Shown piece after piece: positions 27,691 through 36,210 of a stretch of DNA of 64,000 bases; position 1 is the stretch's first letter, and the number at the start of each line of letters is the position of its first letter. The notes under the pieces are model-generated. The model was not told where the DNA came from. It saw nothing but the letters and a program-made list of their open reading frames with translations, and did no database searches. Source of the stretch: Bacteroidales bacterium (lineage in GTDB: Bacteria > Bacteroidota > Bacteroidia > Bacteroidales > ML635J-15); the NCBI GenBank assembly GCA_003249955.1, contig QKHS01000068.1, positions 1 to 64,000 of the forward strand. The letters are read 5' to 3'. Made by a program: the position numbers and the translations under genes.

Positions 27691-29466
27691 ATGGAAAGGG
27701 CAAAATTACTGTTAAAAAAGATATTAATATGGAGAATACGTCATGTAAGTGATCGTGTTTTTCTTATTATTCTTGCCCTGATAATAGGTGTTATTGCCGG
27801 GTTTGTTGCCGTGGTAATGAAAAATTCTGTTTTTTTAATTCAGGATATACTCAAAGGCTGGTTCAGCATAGAGAAGGGAAATATATTATTTATTTTTTAC
27901 CCTATTATCGGGATAAGCCTCGCCGTTATCTTCTCCCGGTTTTTAATCAAGCGTAAGGTAGGCCATGGCATTCCGACTGTTTTGCATGCTATAAGTAAAA
28001 CCAAAGGTCAGATCCCGGGACACAACATGTTTTCATCAATAATCACAGCAGCACTAACAGTAGGATTCGGAGGATCTGTAGGACTTGAAGGACCTGTGGT
28101 AGCCACAGGTGCTGCTTATGGAAGCAGGATGGGAATGTTGTTTCATCTAAACCACAAACAAATTATTTTACTGCTTGGCTGTGCATGTACCGGAGCAATG
28201 TCTGCCATATTTAAGGCTCCTGTCGCAGCCGTAATTTTTGCTTTGGAAGTTATTATGCTCGATTTGACTCTTTCTTCATTAATTCCGCTGTTACTGGCCT
28301 CGGCCACTGCACTTATAACATCATACCTGTTTATGGGACAAAATGTGTTGTACCCTGTTGATTTAAAAGATGCTTTCGTGATTTCATACTTACCTTTTTA
28401 TGCAATTCTTGGTGTTTTTACTGGTTTTCTGTCCGTATATTTTACAAAGATGTACATTTTTATAGGCAATATTTTCGACAGGTTCAAATCATGGACATCA
28501 AGATTAATCGTCGGCGGATTAATTCTGGGGCTTCTCATTTTTTTATTGCCTAGTTTATACGGCGAGGGATATGAAATAATAAATGCTGCATTAAGCGGAA
28601 GTGCCGGACAGGTGTTCGAAAATACGTTTTTTTATAATTACCAGGGAGAATTCGTAGCTATTATAATTGTTTTCGCGTTAATTCTCCTGTTAAAAGTAAT
28701 CGCAACAAGTGTGACCTTTCACAGCGGTGGAGTCGGCGGAATTTTCGCACCGTGTTTATTTCTGGGAGCAAACACAGGCCTGATTTTCAGCCTTATAATA
28801 AAACGGCTCGGCTGGAATATTTCTTCGATAAATTTTGCACTTGTGGGAATGGCCGGAGCTATTGCCGGAATAATCCACGCTCCGCTTACAGCCGTTTTCC
28901 TTATTGCCGAAATAACCGGTGGCTATGACTTGTTTCTGCCTCTAATGATAGTTGCTGCCATATCTTATGCTACTGTAAAAATATTTACACCGAATTCGGT
29001 TTACACTTTCCAACTTGCAAAAAGAGGTGAATTGCTTACTCATAATGCCGACAAAAACATGTTGTCTTTGATAAAAATGGAATCTCTTATCGAAAAAAAC
29101 TTTTTAACTATCAGAGAAGATGCAGACTTAAGTGCTTTGGTCAGAGTTATTGCTGACTCTACAAGAGATATATTTGTTGTGGTTGACGATGAAAACACTC
29201 TTAAAGGAATTATCTCTCTGAATGATATAAGGCACTTGATGTTTAAACGGCATTTGTACAGAAAAACCTTTGTTAAAGATTTAATGTATATGCCGGAAAT
29301 AATACTCGATATCGGAATGTCTGTTGAAGAAATTGCCGAAATTTTCCATAAAACGGGACAGTATAATTTACCTGTTGTTCACAACGGGAAATATATAGGC
29401 TTTATTTCAAAGGCAAATGTGTTTGCAAAGTACAGAAGGCTTATCAAGTATTATTCGAATGACTGA
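27691..29466 (+). CDS. ClC-family chloride channel/transporter with CBS domains
   Basis: A 591-residue inner-membrane ClC protein with two C-terminal CBS domains (about 450-510 and 525-590). The pore motifs are GHGIP (about 92), GSVGLEGP with the external gating Glu133, and GGVGGIFAP (about 350). A Tyr is kept at the central anion site (NSVYTF). The position of the internal proton-transfer Glu (E203 in the E. coli antiporter) is Val187 in FALEVIM, as in ClC channels. The protein may therefore be a channel rather than a proton exchanger. I use ATG 27691; an upstream TTG at 27685 would add two residues. Confidence 0.93.
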   Translation: MERAKLLLKKILIWRIRHVSDRVFLIILALIIGVIAGFVAVVMKNSVFLIQDILKGWFSIEKGNILFIFYPIIGISLAVIFSRFLIKRKVGHGIPTVLHAISKTKGQIPGHNMFSSIITAALTVGFGGSVGLEGPVVATGAAYGSRMGMLFHLNHKQIILLLGCACTGAMSAIFKAPVAAVIFALEVIMLDLTLSSLIPLLLASATALITSYLFMGQNVLYPVDLKDAFVISYLPFYAILGVFTGFLSVYFTKMYIFIGNIFDRFKSWTSRLIVGGLILGLLIFLLPSLYGEGYEIINAALSGSAGQVFENTFFYNYQGEFVAIIIVFALILLLKVIATSVTFHSGGVGGIFAPCLFLGANTGLIFSLIIKRLGWNISSINFALVGMAGAIAGIIHAPLTAVFLIAEITGGYDLFLPLMIVAAISYATVKIFTPNSVYTFQLAKRGELLTHNADKNMLSLIKMESLIEKNFLTIREDADLSALVRVIADSTRDIFVVVDDENTLKGIISLNDIRHLMFKRHLYRKTFVKDLMYMPEIILDIGMSVEEIAEIFHKTGQYNLPVVHNGKYIGFISKANVFAKYRRLIKYYSND

Positions 29467-29502
29467 CCGGCATTTGCTGAACGTTACCGTACCTGATAAA
29501 AA

Positions 29503-30567
29503 TTACCGGTAATGCAGGGTTTTTCCCTTCATAAGGTTTGCAGTAAGGCATGAATGTACCGGAATAATTTCGACCAGATCGCCAACTGAATAGTCTGCAA
29601 TATTTCCATGTTCGATTTTAATCACTCCATGTTCCTGCGATAAGGAAATAATATCTTCGTCAACCTCATCAACAGTTTTTCCGATATGTTTTATTACCCT
29701 GCCAAAGCTTTGCGAATTGCCTGACTTCACAAATTCTTTGCTGAAATGTACTGCTCCGCCGTGAATTACTATTTCGTAACGCTCCCGGTTTATATCTACT
29801 ACCGGGCACAATACTGTAGCTGCAACAGAGGAAACTTTACAGACTTTTTTCTCAAGTTGCATAAAATCGTAATAAACAAAGTTGCCGGGGCGAACTTCGT
29901 CAATTCCTTCAAAATCTGTCATTAAACTGCAACCCGGGGTGTCTCCAACCGAAATCTCAGGATTATACGCGGCATATTTTTCTTTAAGGCTTTTCATCTT
30001 CGAAATAGATTCTTCGGATGACCTGAGAATATCCTCTTTTGTTATTAAGTTGTAGGTAGATCCGTTATGTGTGAGAAAACCTCTAAAACTGAGATGTTTG
30101 GTTTCGTTAATCCGGTTAATACATTTTTCAATCTGATCGTAATTATCCCATGCAATTCCCGAGCGGTTATAACCTGTGTCAGTTTCTATCCATGCTCCGG
30201 CTTTTATAAGCGGCTTACCTGCAATAATATTTACCGACTCAGGATTCGAAAATGTAAGCCCCAGTTTAGTATTTTTCGATAATTTATTAAGGTTTCTGTG
30301 CTCCCGCAAATTTACCGGAAAAGCAACGGTAATATCTTTAAATCCCAGTAGCCTGAAATACAAAGCCATTTCGACAGAGGAAACCGTAATATGTGTTACC
30401 CCGAATTCCTTAAAGATGGCAGCAGTTTCTTTATTGTCATGAGTTTTAAAATGCGGACGAAACACGCATGTTGAAGGTAATTTATCCATCATGGTTTTGA
30501 TATTTTCCCTTACAATTTCCGTGTTAATAACAAATGTCGGCGATTTTATTTTTGAATATTTAATCAT
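29503..30567 (-). CDS. DSD1 / D-threonine aldolase-like PLP enzyme
   Basis: A 354-residue fold-type III PLP enzyme with an alanine-racemase-like N-terminal barrel. The PLP lysine is K41 in FRPHFKTHDN. The C-terminal beta domain ends with the His-x-Cys metal pair typical of the D-serine dehydratase/D-threonine aldolase group (H338 and C340 in IPVHSCLTAN). The reaction is expected on a D-beta-hydroxy amino acid, and the exact substrate cannot be read. It is convergent with the ClC gene and has no operon partner. Confidence 0.88.
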   Translation of the reverse strand: MIKYSKIKSPTFVINTEIVRENIKTMMDKLPSTCVFRPHFKTHDNKETAAIFKEFGVTHITVSSVEMALYFRLLGFKDITVAFPVNLREHRNLNKLSKNTKLGLTFSNPESVNIIAGKPLIKAGAWIETDTGYNRSGIAWDNYDQIEKCINRINETKHLSFRGFLTHNGSTYNLITKEDILRSSEESISKMKSLKEKYAAYNPEISVGDTPGCSLMTDFEGIDEVRPGNFVYYDFMQLEKKVCKVSSVAATVLCPVVDINRERYEIVIHGGAVHFSKEFVKSGNSQSFGRVIKHIGKTVDEVDEDIISLSQEHGVIKIEHGNIADYSVGDLVEIIPVHSCLTANLMKGKTLHYR

Positions 30568-30644
30568 AAAAAGAATTTTTGTAAAGATAAAAAAGGTTTA
30601 ATAGCTGACACCTTGTAAAATATCAGATGAACCAGAGAAGAAAA

Positions 30645-31490
30645 CTATTTTACAAATTTAATCGTCTTGATTTTATTTGAATGAAACAGAATTCTACACA
30701 AATAAATACCTTCCGGAAGATCTGAAATATCAATTATTTTTTCATTTTCACACTTCAATAGTTTACCGGATATATCAAAGATTTCAACATTATTGATCAG
30801 GACATTATCAGCCCATACTGAAAGAAATTCCTTGTCATTATACACTTTAAAATTATACTCATCAGGCTTTTCGTTTTCGATATTTACCATTATTTGCTCA
30901 TCATCCAGCCCCATATAAAACATTCGTATTGTATCGTTGTCTTCGTTCAAATAATAAGTCAGATGGCTATAGAAATATTCTTCATTGGTTGCAGACACTT
31001 CGGATTGTGATTTTAGTGATATTTCAAAATCATTTGGTCTGAGAACATCCCAACCCTCCCAAAACGGATAACTCGCATAGTTGCTAAAATCCAGACAATT
31101 TTCAATAAACAAGGTGCTATCCCAGGTTGCAACTACAGGCCAGCTATTTGATTTTATATCTATTGTTAAAACCGGTAAAACAGAATAATCAAAGCCGCAC
31201 GAATTTTTTATAATCTGCTTTTTTGTATGATACATGGTATGAGGTCCCGGATTTACACTATAATGCGAATTTGTAACCCGCACATCAAAGTCTTCATCCC
31301 AGGCTTGCGAAATTATATTAATTTCGCCAAATGTATCGTCAATAGAATCCGTAGCGTTTATATCATAGCCTAAAGCTAATGTATCCCTGTTCCCTGCGGC
31401 ATCTTCAAAATACATCGAAAAAACAAATTCCTGAGCACTTCCCATTTTAAAGAGCATCAACAGTGTCAATAAAAAAAACATTCTTTTCAT
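30645..31490 (-). CDS. Secreted protein with T9SS type A sorting domain
   Basis: A 281-residue protein. A signal peptide ends near residue 19 (KMGSAQ). The middle is an unrecognised beta-rich domain with several Asp/Asn/Trp-rich turns. The last ~75 residues are a T9SS C-terminal domain with VEIFDISGKLL, the ISDLPEGIYLCRI turn and the final IKTIKFVK strand. The protein should cross the outer membrane by T9SS and lose this domain. The function of the mature part is unknown. Confidence 0.85.
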   Translation of the reverse strand: MKRMFFLLTLLMLFKMGSAQEFVFSMYFEDAAGNRDTLALGYDINATDSIDDTFGEINIISQAWDEDFDVRVTNSHYSVNPGPHTMYHTKKQIIKNSCGFDYSVLPVLTIDIKSNSWPVVATWDSTLFIENCLDFSNYASYPFWEGWDVLRPNDFEISLKSQSEVSATNEEYFYSHLTYYLNEDNDTIRMFYMGLDDEQIMVNIENEKPDEYNFKVYNDKEFLSVWADNVLINNVEIFDISGKLLKCENEKIIDISDLPEGIYLCRILFHSNKIKTIKFVK

Positions 31491-31758
31491 AATTAAATAT
31501 TTAGCCAGATTTATGAATAGTTAATTAAAACATTATTATCACCGGGCAATAATTTACATCTGATTCTTTCTGTTTAAGGACTTCCATACATTGCAACTAT
31601 TGCTGTTTTTATCGGGTTTAAGAACTCTATTAGTTTAAAAACTCAAAGTTAACTAAAAATTAAAAACCACAACTGCTCTTTAAATAACATTATTATTTAC
31701 TAAAAATATTAATTTTCAACCAACTTTCAATGTCGCAAATTATCTTATTCCTGGCAAT

Positions 31759-32535
31759 CTAAATCATCCCAAGTCTTTTACAAAACATAAGTGCCTGACT
31801 TGTATTATCCGATCTTGTTTTTCTGAGTATGTTTTGCCTGTGATTATTAACAGTATTAACGCTGATATTCAGTTTTCCGGCAATATTTATACTGTCGTAG
31901 CCGCGGCCAATCAGACTTAAAACTTCTTTTTCGCGTTTTGAGATTATCTCGCGGGAATTCTCCCTGTCTTCCATGTTAAATAAATACTGCTTCCCGGTTT
32001 TGAAATTTATCAAACGGCGCTGAGGCTTCTCATTTTTACGATAATCGGGAAGTAAATGCGATATTACCAACGAAAGCCATGTCCGGCCGTTTTTATCAAG
32101 TTCAAAAGCAACCGACTGGTGCATATGCCTTACATAAAAACCATCAACGGTTCTTGTTCTGAAATCATAAACCTGTTTATAATTCTTTTTCTCTTCCGAA
32201 GGAAGTTTTGAGAAAAACTCATAAACCATATTATCGGTTTCCAGAACAAATGCGAGATCATCGGGATGAATCCGTCCGTAATGCATTGCCGAATCGACAT
32301 TTTGTCCTTTTGACCCGGCCAGTCCATAAATCTTCTTTTGTTCTTCGCTCTGCAACAAATAATTGCTTTTATGCAAATCGTAAACTGCATATACTGCACT
32401 CTCAATCTCTGCCAAACGACTTATAGTTTCAATCTTTGGAATTATCCGTTTATAATCATCATCTGTAACTTCACACTTATGTTCTTGTTGGTCGCTCTCT
32501 CTTCTGGCATATAATTTATTTATATCTCTTTTCAT
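31759..32535 (-). CDS. LuxR-family regulator with PAS-like N-terminal domain
   Basis: A 258-residue regulator. Residues about 30-175 form a PAS-like sensor region (ESAVYAVYDLHKSNYLLQ, RIHPDDLAFVLETDN). A LuxR helix-turn-helix lies at about 196-255 (ISKREKEVLSLIGRGYDSIN and VNTVNNHRQNILRK). There is no receiver domain, so it is not a classical response regulator. It is divergent from the Lnt-like gene with an 80-bp gap, and the two promoters must overlap or abut. Confidence 0.88.
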   Translation of the reverse strand: MKRDINKLYARRESDQQEHKCEVTDDDYKRIIPKIETISRLAEIESAVYAVYDLHKSNYLLQSEEQKKIYGLAGSKGQNVDSAMHYGRIHPDDLAFVLETDNMVYEFFSKLPSEEKKNYKQVYDFRTRTVDGFYVRHMHQSVAFELDKNGRTWLSLVISHLLPDYRKNEKPQRRLINFKTGKQYLFNMEDRENSREIISKREKEVLSLIGRGYDSINIAGKLNISVNTVNNHRQNILRKTRSDNTSQALMFCKRLGMI

Positions 32536-32554
32536 AAAAATGATGATAATTAAC

Positions 32555-32585
32555 TATTTGACTTATCGGCCTTTAAGCATATTTT
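32555..32585 (+). promoter_or_regulatory. Promoter of the Lnt-like gene
   Basis: TTTG, a 19-bp spacer and TATTTTTG match the Bacteroidota housekeeping promoter exactly. It ends 31 bp before the ATG at 32617. Confidence 0.75.
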
Positions 32586-32616
32586 TGAAAAATAAAGTTA
32601 CGAAAAAACCTTGGAC

Positions 32617-34137
32617 ATGAATAAAATAAAGTTATTTTTCAATAAAAAACCGGTCATTTACCTGTCGCTGTTATCGGGACTGATTTCAGGTTTATTAATC
32701 GGGCCGGTTAATCCAATAGGGATATTTGCCTGGACTACACCATTGTTTTTGATTATCTATACCCGGAAAGCAAAATTTAAGCATTTTCTTCTGTTTTTCA
32801 TATTAATGGCTGTTGTCGGATATATTACACAAAAGACACACAATCTTTTTAATAATCCGGTTTTAGGAATAATCAACGGTATTATTTACTCTCTGATATT
32901 CACCGTAACATACGTTGCTGACCGCTTGTTTTACAGATCAGGGAAAAACTTCTTATCTACCTTAATATTTCCTTCGGTTTATATTGTTATTGAAACAATA
33001 ATTTCAGGTTTTATCGGTAACGCCGGGATTCTTGCACAAACTCAATTCTCATTTAAAATCCTAGCACAATTAAGTACAATTACCGGCTTATCCGGCATCT
33101 CATTTATAATATGCTGGTTTGCCTCTGTTATCCATTGGCTGATAGAAAATGAATTCCGGTCTCAATACCTGAAGAAAGCTCTGATATTCTACGGCGGGAT
33201 TTTTACACTGATTTTAATTTACGGAATTATCCGTACAAACTTAACATCTGACACAACGCAAACTGTAAAAGTAGCAACTGTTAGCGGAGAAACCGATCTT
33301 CACGGCCTGATATTAAGAGAAAAAGACATGTTTCTGGAATTAAGTAAAGATCCTGAAATGGAGATTCCCGACAAGTTTTATTCAAGCAAAGAAGATATTT
33401 TAAGATTAACGGAAAATACTATAAAGGCTGCAAAGTCAGGTGCCAAAATTATTGTATGGAGTGAGTCCGCCCTGATTCTAAACCAGAAACAAGTTAAAGA
33501 TCTGATAAATCAAATAAAGGAAATCTCAAAAAGCTATGAAGTTTATATTTTAACCGCCTTTTTTGAGGAAAACAATACAACAGATCCAAAACCCATAAAT
33601 AATAAATGCGTTTTGATAACCAAAGACGGGAATATTGCATGGGAATACAAAAAGTCTCATCCTACTCCTGCAGAAATACCTGTTGTAAATCCGGGAAACT
33701 CAGACATTCCATATTTTGACTCAGAATACGGAAGATTAGGCTGCTTAATATGCTACGATCTTGATTTTACAGCTTTAACAAACCAGGCAAATAAAAAAGA
33801 TATTGATATATTACTGGTTCCTGCTTACGATTGGGAAAGTTTTGCCGAAACACATTCAAAGTCTGCAAACTTCGAATCCCTGCAAAACGGAATTGCAATA
33901 ATAAGGGCAAACGGGAATGGGATAAATCTTATTACAGATAAAAACGGCAATATAATAGCCGGACTAAATACCTTTACCGTCAAAGAAAAAATATTATATG
34001 CCGATCTGCCAATTCAATCAAAAACAACCATATACAGCAAAACAGGAAATTTATTTTTAATTGTCTGTGCTATGTTTTTGATATTTGTTATTCTTTCTGG
34101 AATTATTAACAGAAGAAGCAATAAAAATTTTCATTAA
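32617..34137 (+). CDS. lnt: Apolipoprotein N-acyltransferase-like membrane protein
   Basis: A 506-residue protein with about six N-terminal membrane helices (1-210) and a periplasmic nitrilase-fold domain (about 215-475), closed by a C-terminal helix. The catalytic triad of Lnt is in place: Glu283 in VWSESALIL, Lys345/346 in WEYKKSH and Cys379 in LICYDLDF. Lnt adds the third acyl chain to lipoproteins in the inner membrane. The usual WPES is WSES here, and the protein may be a paralog of the housekeeping enzyme. An ATG at 32617 is preferred to a TTG at 32611. A degraded copy of its 3' end lies 3.7 kb downstream. Confidence 0.85.
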   Translation: MNKIKLFFNKKPVIYLSLLSGLISGLLIGPVNPIGIFAWTTPLFLIIYTRKAKFKHFLLFFILMAVVGYITQKTHNLFNNPVLGIINGIIYSLIFTVTYVADRLFYRSGKNFLSTLIFPSVYIVIETIISGFIGNAGILAQTQFSFKILAQLSTITGLSGISFIICWFASVIHWLIENEFRSQYLKKALIFYGGIFTLILIYGIIRTNLTSDTTQTVKVATVSGETDLHGLILREKDMFLELSKDPEMEIPDKFYSSKEDILRLTENTIKAAKSGAKIIVWSESALILNQKQVKDLINQIKEISKSYEVYILTAFFEENNTTDPKPINNKCVLITKDGNIAWEYKKSHPTPAEIPVVNPGNSDIPYFDSEYGRLGCLICYDLDFTALTNQANKKDIDILLVPAYDWESFAETHSKSANFESLQNGIAIIRANGNGINLITDKNGNIIAGLNTFTVKEKILYADLPIQSKTTIYSKTGNLFLIVCAMFLIFVILSGIINRRSNKNFH

Positions 34138-34267
34138 CTATTGTAAAGTAGCCTCAGACAAACATGTGTTTGAAACATTGGCATTTCAAAGCAACTTTAT
34201 ATCAGATATCTAAACCGTTTATTAAATGTTATATCATTTAAATTATGCACTTTCTGTTATATGTTTT

Positions 34268-34548
34268 TTATTGCGTTTGGCTACTGGCTTTATTCTCATT
34301 TTTGTCTAAAATATCAATAATGAATTGATTATAATTATCTTTCATCGGTAACTCATAATCTATTTTTAGCTGTCGCCGTTTCACATTCACTTGCACCATG
34401 GTTTTGGGATTAAATCCTTCTTTCTCAATCTCTGTCCAACAACTGCAATCTCATTTTCTCCCGGAGCTAAATACAATACACCGGCCTTAAATCCTTGATT
34501 GTCTTTCAAAAATTCTAATGCTGCTTGAATTCTTTTTAAATCAGTCAT
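34268..34548 (-). pseudogene. Frameshifted small gene coupled to the unknown gene upstream
   Basis: A start at 34548 overlaps the TGA of the preceding gene (ATGACTGA) and reads MTDLKRIQAALEFLKDNQGF, then LYLAPGENEIAVVG. About 38 codons in, the frame runs off to a stop soon after. Reading from the next frame at about 34435 gives a good continuation (TEIEKEGFNPKTMVQVNVKR to the TAA at 34268). The total is 281 nt, one base short of a whole 93-codon gene plus stop. This fits a single-base deletion, or a sequencing error. The family is unknown. Confidence 0.6.
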
Positions 34549-35188
34549 TTGTTAAAGATTTAAATCCAAACTTATGAAGTAATCTTTGAATCAGGTTTGG
34601 CGAAGGTTTATAATTCTTGTCAACGACTTTAACAGTCTCAAAAGCACCAAATCGTTTACGTTGAAACTTTTTATTCATAGTCAACTCGAATGATTCCAAA
34701 TCAAACTCAAAATCCACATTGAAATCGTATTGATTTTCTGCTGTCGCCAAATCACCTATTGCTTTTTTATTCTGTTGAGTTTTAAAATAAATCCCGTCTG
34801 CCATAAAGTCGGAAATTACTTCTTTAATCAGTGTCTCCGAGTCAAATACATAAACGCTATAAAATGTCCCGGCGATGAAATAATCAGGATTCTCAGACAG
34901 TATTGCACTCTCAATCAAAGGATATTCCTCTGTTTTTAATATCAGTTCTTTTGTCGTGATATTAATTAAGTACCCAACTCCGCTCGAAATAACAAGCCCT
35001 GATTTATTGTATTTATCAATCAAAACTTTATTTAATCCAAATCGTGAATCATTCGGAAAACATCCGTACCATTTCTCAAAATCATTATTCTCGAATTCTA
35101 TCCACAATTGGCTTGTAAAATGTTCTCCAAAATGAATTTCCGTAAATTCTCCTGAAATCGGCGTTGTATTTAATATTTTTCCACTCAT
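34541..35188 (-). CDS. Unknown cytoplasmic protein in the accessory island
   Basis: A 215-residue protein without signal peptide or membrane segment. It reads as a mostly beta, propeller-like domain (FTSQLWIEFENNDFEKWYGC, GYLINITTKELILK, GTFYSVYVFDSETL), with a basic C-terminal segment. No family is recognised. It overlaps the start of a frameshifted small gene by 8 bp, and an attC-like palindrome lies directly upstream. Its small size, lone occurrence and setting suggest a mobile cassette cargo. An immunity or defence role is possible but has no direct support. Confidence 0.7.
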   Translation of the reverse strand: MSGKILNTTPISGEFTEIHFGEHFTSQLWIEFENNDFEKWYGCFPNDSRFGLNKVLIDKYNKSGLVISSGVGYLINITTKELILKTEEYPLIESAILSENPDYFIAGTFYSVYVFDSETLIKEVISDFMADGIYFKTQQNKKAIGDLATAENQYDFNVDFEFDLESFELTMNKKFQRKRFGAFETVKVVDKNYKPSPNLIQRLLHKFGFKSLTND

Positions 35189-35221
35189 TTAATTTCTTGC
35201 AGGGTGTCTTTAAGACTTGCA

Positions 35222-35353
35222 GCCAACGGTTGTCGGTATGGTGTCGTGCGGGACTGCAAAGCTTTTACCTATCCGGGTACACCAATTTTTTTTACGAGCC
35301 ACCAACGCTCGCAAACCGCTGAAAACCCGAATGCACTATACCATGTTTTGGCA
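35222..35353. repeat. attC-like imperfect palindrome A
   Basis: It begins GCCAACGGTTGTCGGTATGG (35222) and ends in a complementary arm with GCACTATACC...TTTTGGC (35331-35351). Arms of about 30 nt enclose a loop of about 75 nt. It fills the gap between two minus-strand island genes and shares GCCAACG, GGTATG, TGCACTA and ATGTTTT with the element at 36061. Confidence 0.7.
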
Positions 35354-35360
35354 CCGGTAA

Positions 35361-36014
35361 TTATTTAAGTTTATATCCAATTGTCAGGTTTATTGTAAAA
35401 GTATTTACGGTCACCTCTCCACCATTTCCAGTATTTTCAATTGTCCAATCCGCTACCTTTGTGAAATCTAAATAGTAATCCGCACGTAATCCAAATTGAA
35501 GATTTGAAATGTCGTATTTTAATCCTCCACCAAGTATTAATCCAATCGATGTACTTTTTAATTCATCCATCTCTTCAAGGATATCAAAATGTTTGCTACT
35601 ACTCACTAAATAATCAAATCGAGGTCCAAAACTTATAAATGGCGTTACAGTTTCTTTAATCCGGTATTTCAAATCAATCATGGTGTTAATTGACAAATAA
35701 TCCAAAGTCGGTTTTTCAGTAATTGTCTGACCAGTCAATTCTCCATATTGGTCAGCGAGCACAATCTCCTCTTTGCCTCCTTTTCTAATCATCCCGATGT
35801 TTGATGATAAATTATAATATTGTTTATCAAGGTAATCAAATCCCACAAAAATTGAATATCCAATCAATGTTTCATTATAAAAGGGGTCAACACTCATCCC
35901 TTTCAACTGCCAATCAAGTTTGGAAATTGATGTTCCTCCCTGAATTTTAAGCGTTTGTCCATTTGTCAAAATTGCTATTGCCAATCCGATTACTAATAAT
36001 CCTGTCTTTTTCAT
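35361..36014 (-). CDS. Outer-membrane beta-barrel protein (porin-like, PorT-type size)
   Basis: A 217-residue protein. A signal peptide ends near residue 20 (LTNGQ). Strand-like segments follow to the end (ISFGPRFDYLV, GLILGGGLKYDI, LQFGLRADYYLDF, FTINLTIGYKLK), with the C-terminal residue pattern of small 8-stranded barrels common in Bacteroidota. The ligand is unknown. It lies between palindromes A and B, so it looks like the cargo of a cassette. Such barrels also serve as decoys or phage receptors, but this is speculation. Confidence 0.8.
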   Translation of the reverse strand: MKKTGLLVIGLAIAILTNGQTLKIQGGTSISKLDWQLKGMSVDPFYNETLIGYSIFVGFDYLDKQYYNLSSNIGMIRKGGKEEIVLADQYGELTGQTITEKPTLDYLSINTMIDLKYRIKETVTPFISFGPRFDYLVSSSKHFDILEEMDELKSTSIGLILGGGLKYDISNLQFGLRADYYLDFTKVADWTIENTGNGGEVTVNTFTINLTIGYKLK

Positions 36015-36060
36015 AATTTATCGTTTATTTAATGTAGGTTGTGTCTCTGTCATTATTGGT

Positions 36061-36192
36061 GCCAACGTTTGGCGGTATGAAACGTAGCGGATTGCGTGGC
36101 GGCGAACCTTATCCCCAGTTACTGACCTTGCCAGCGGGAACTGAGCTTGCAAATTGCACTAAAACCGCTATGTTTTATGACCGCTTGTTAGC
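36061..36192. repeat. attC-like imperfect palindrome B
   Basis: GCCAACGTTTGGCGGTATGA (36061) pairs with the arm ending GACCGCTTGTTAGC at 36192. The inner part AACGTAGCGG pairs with CCGCTATGTT. The loop is about 75 nt. The end motif GTTAGCAGTA recurs in inverted orientation at the other end of the neighbouring gene (37557-37566, minus strand), so that gene is bracketed by related ends. Confidence 0.75.
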
Positions 36193-36210
36193 AGTAGTTT
36201 TTTATTTGTT

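Noticed and set aside
35222-36192. A true integron cassette array
   Set aside because: No integrase gene is in the window and the element ends do not fit the GTTRRRY core exactly. Kept only as attC-like.
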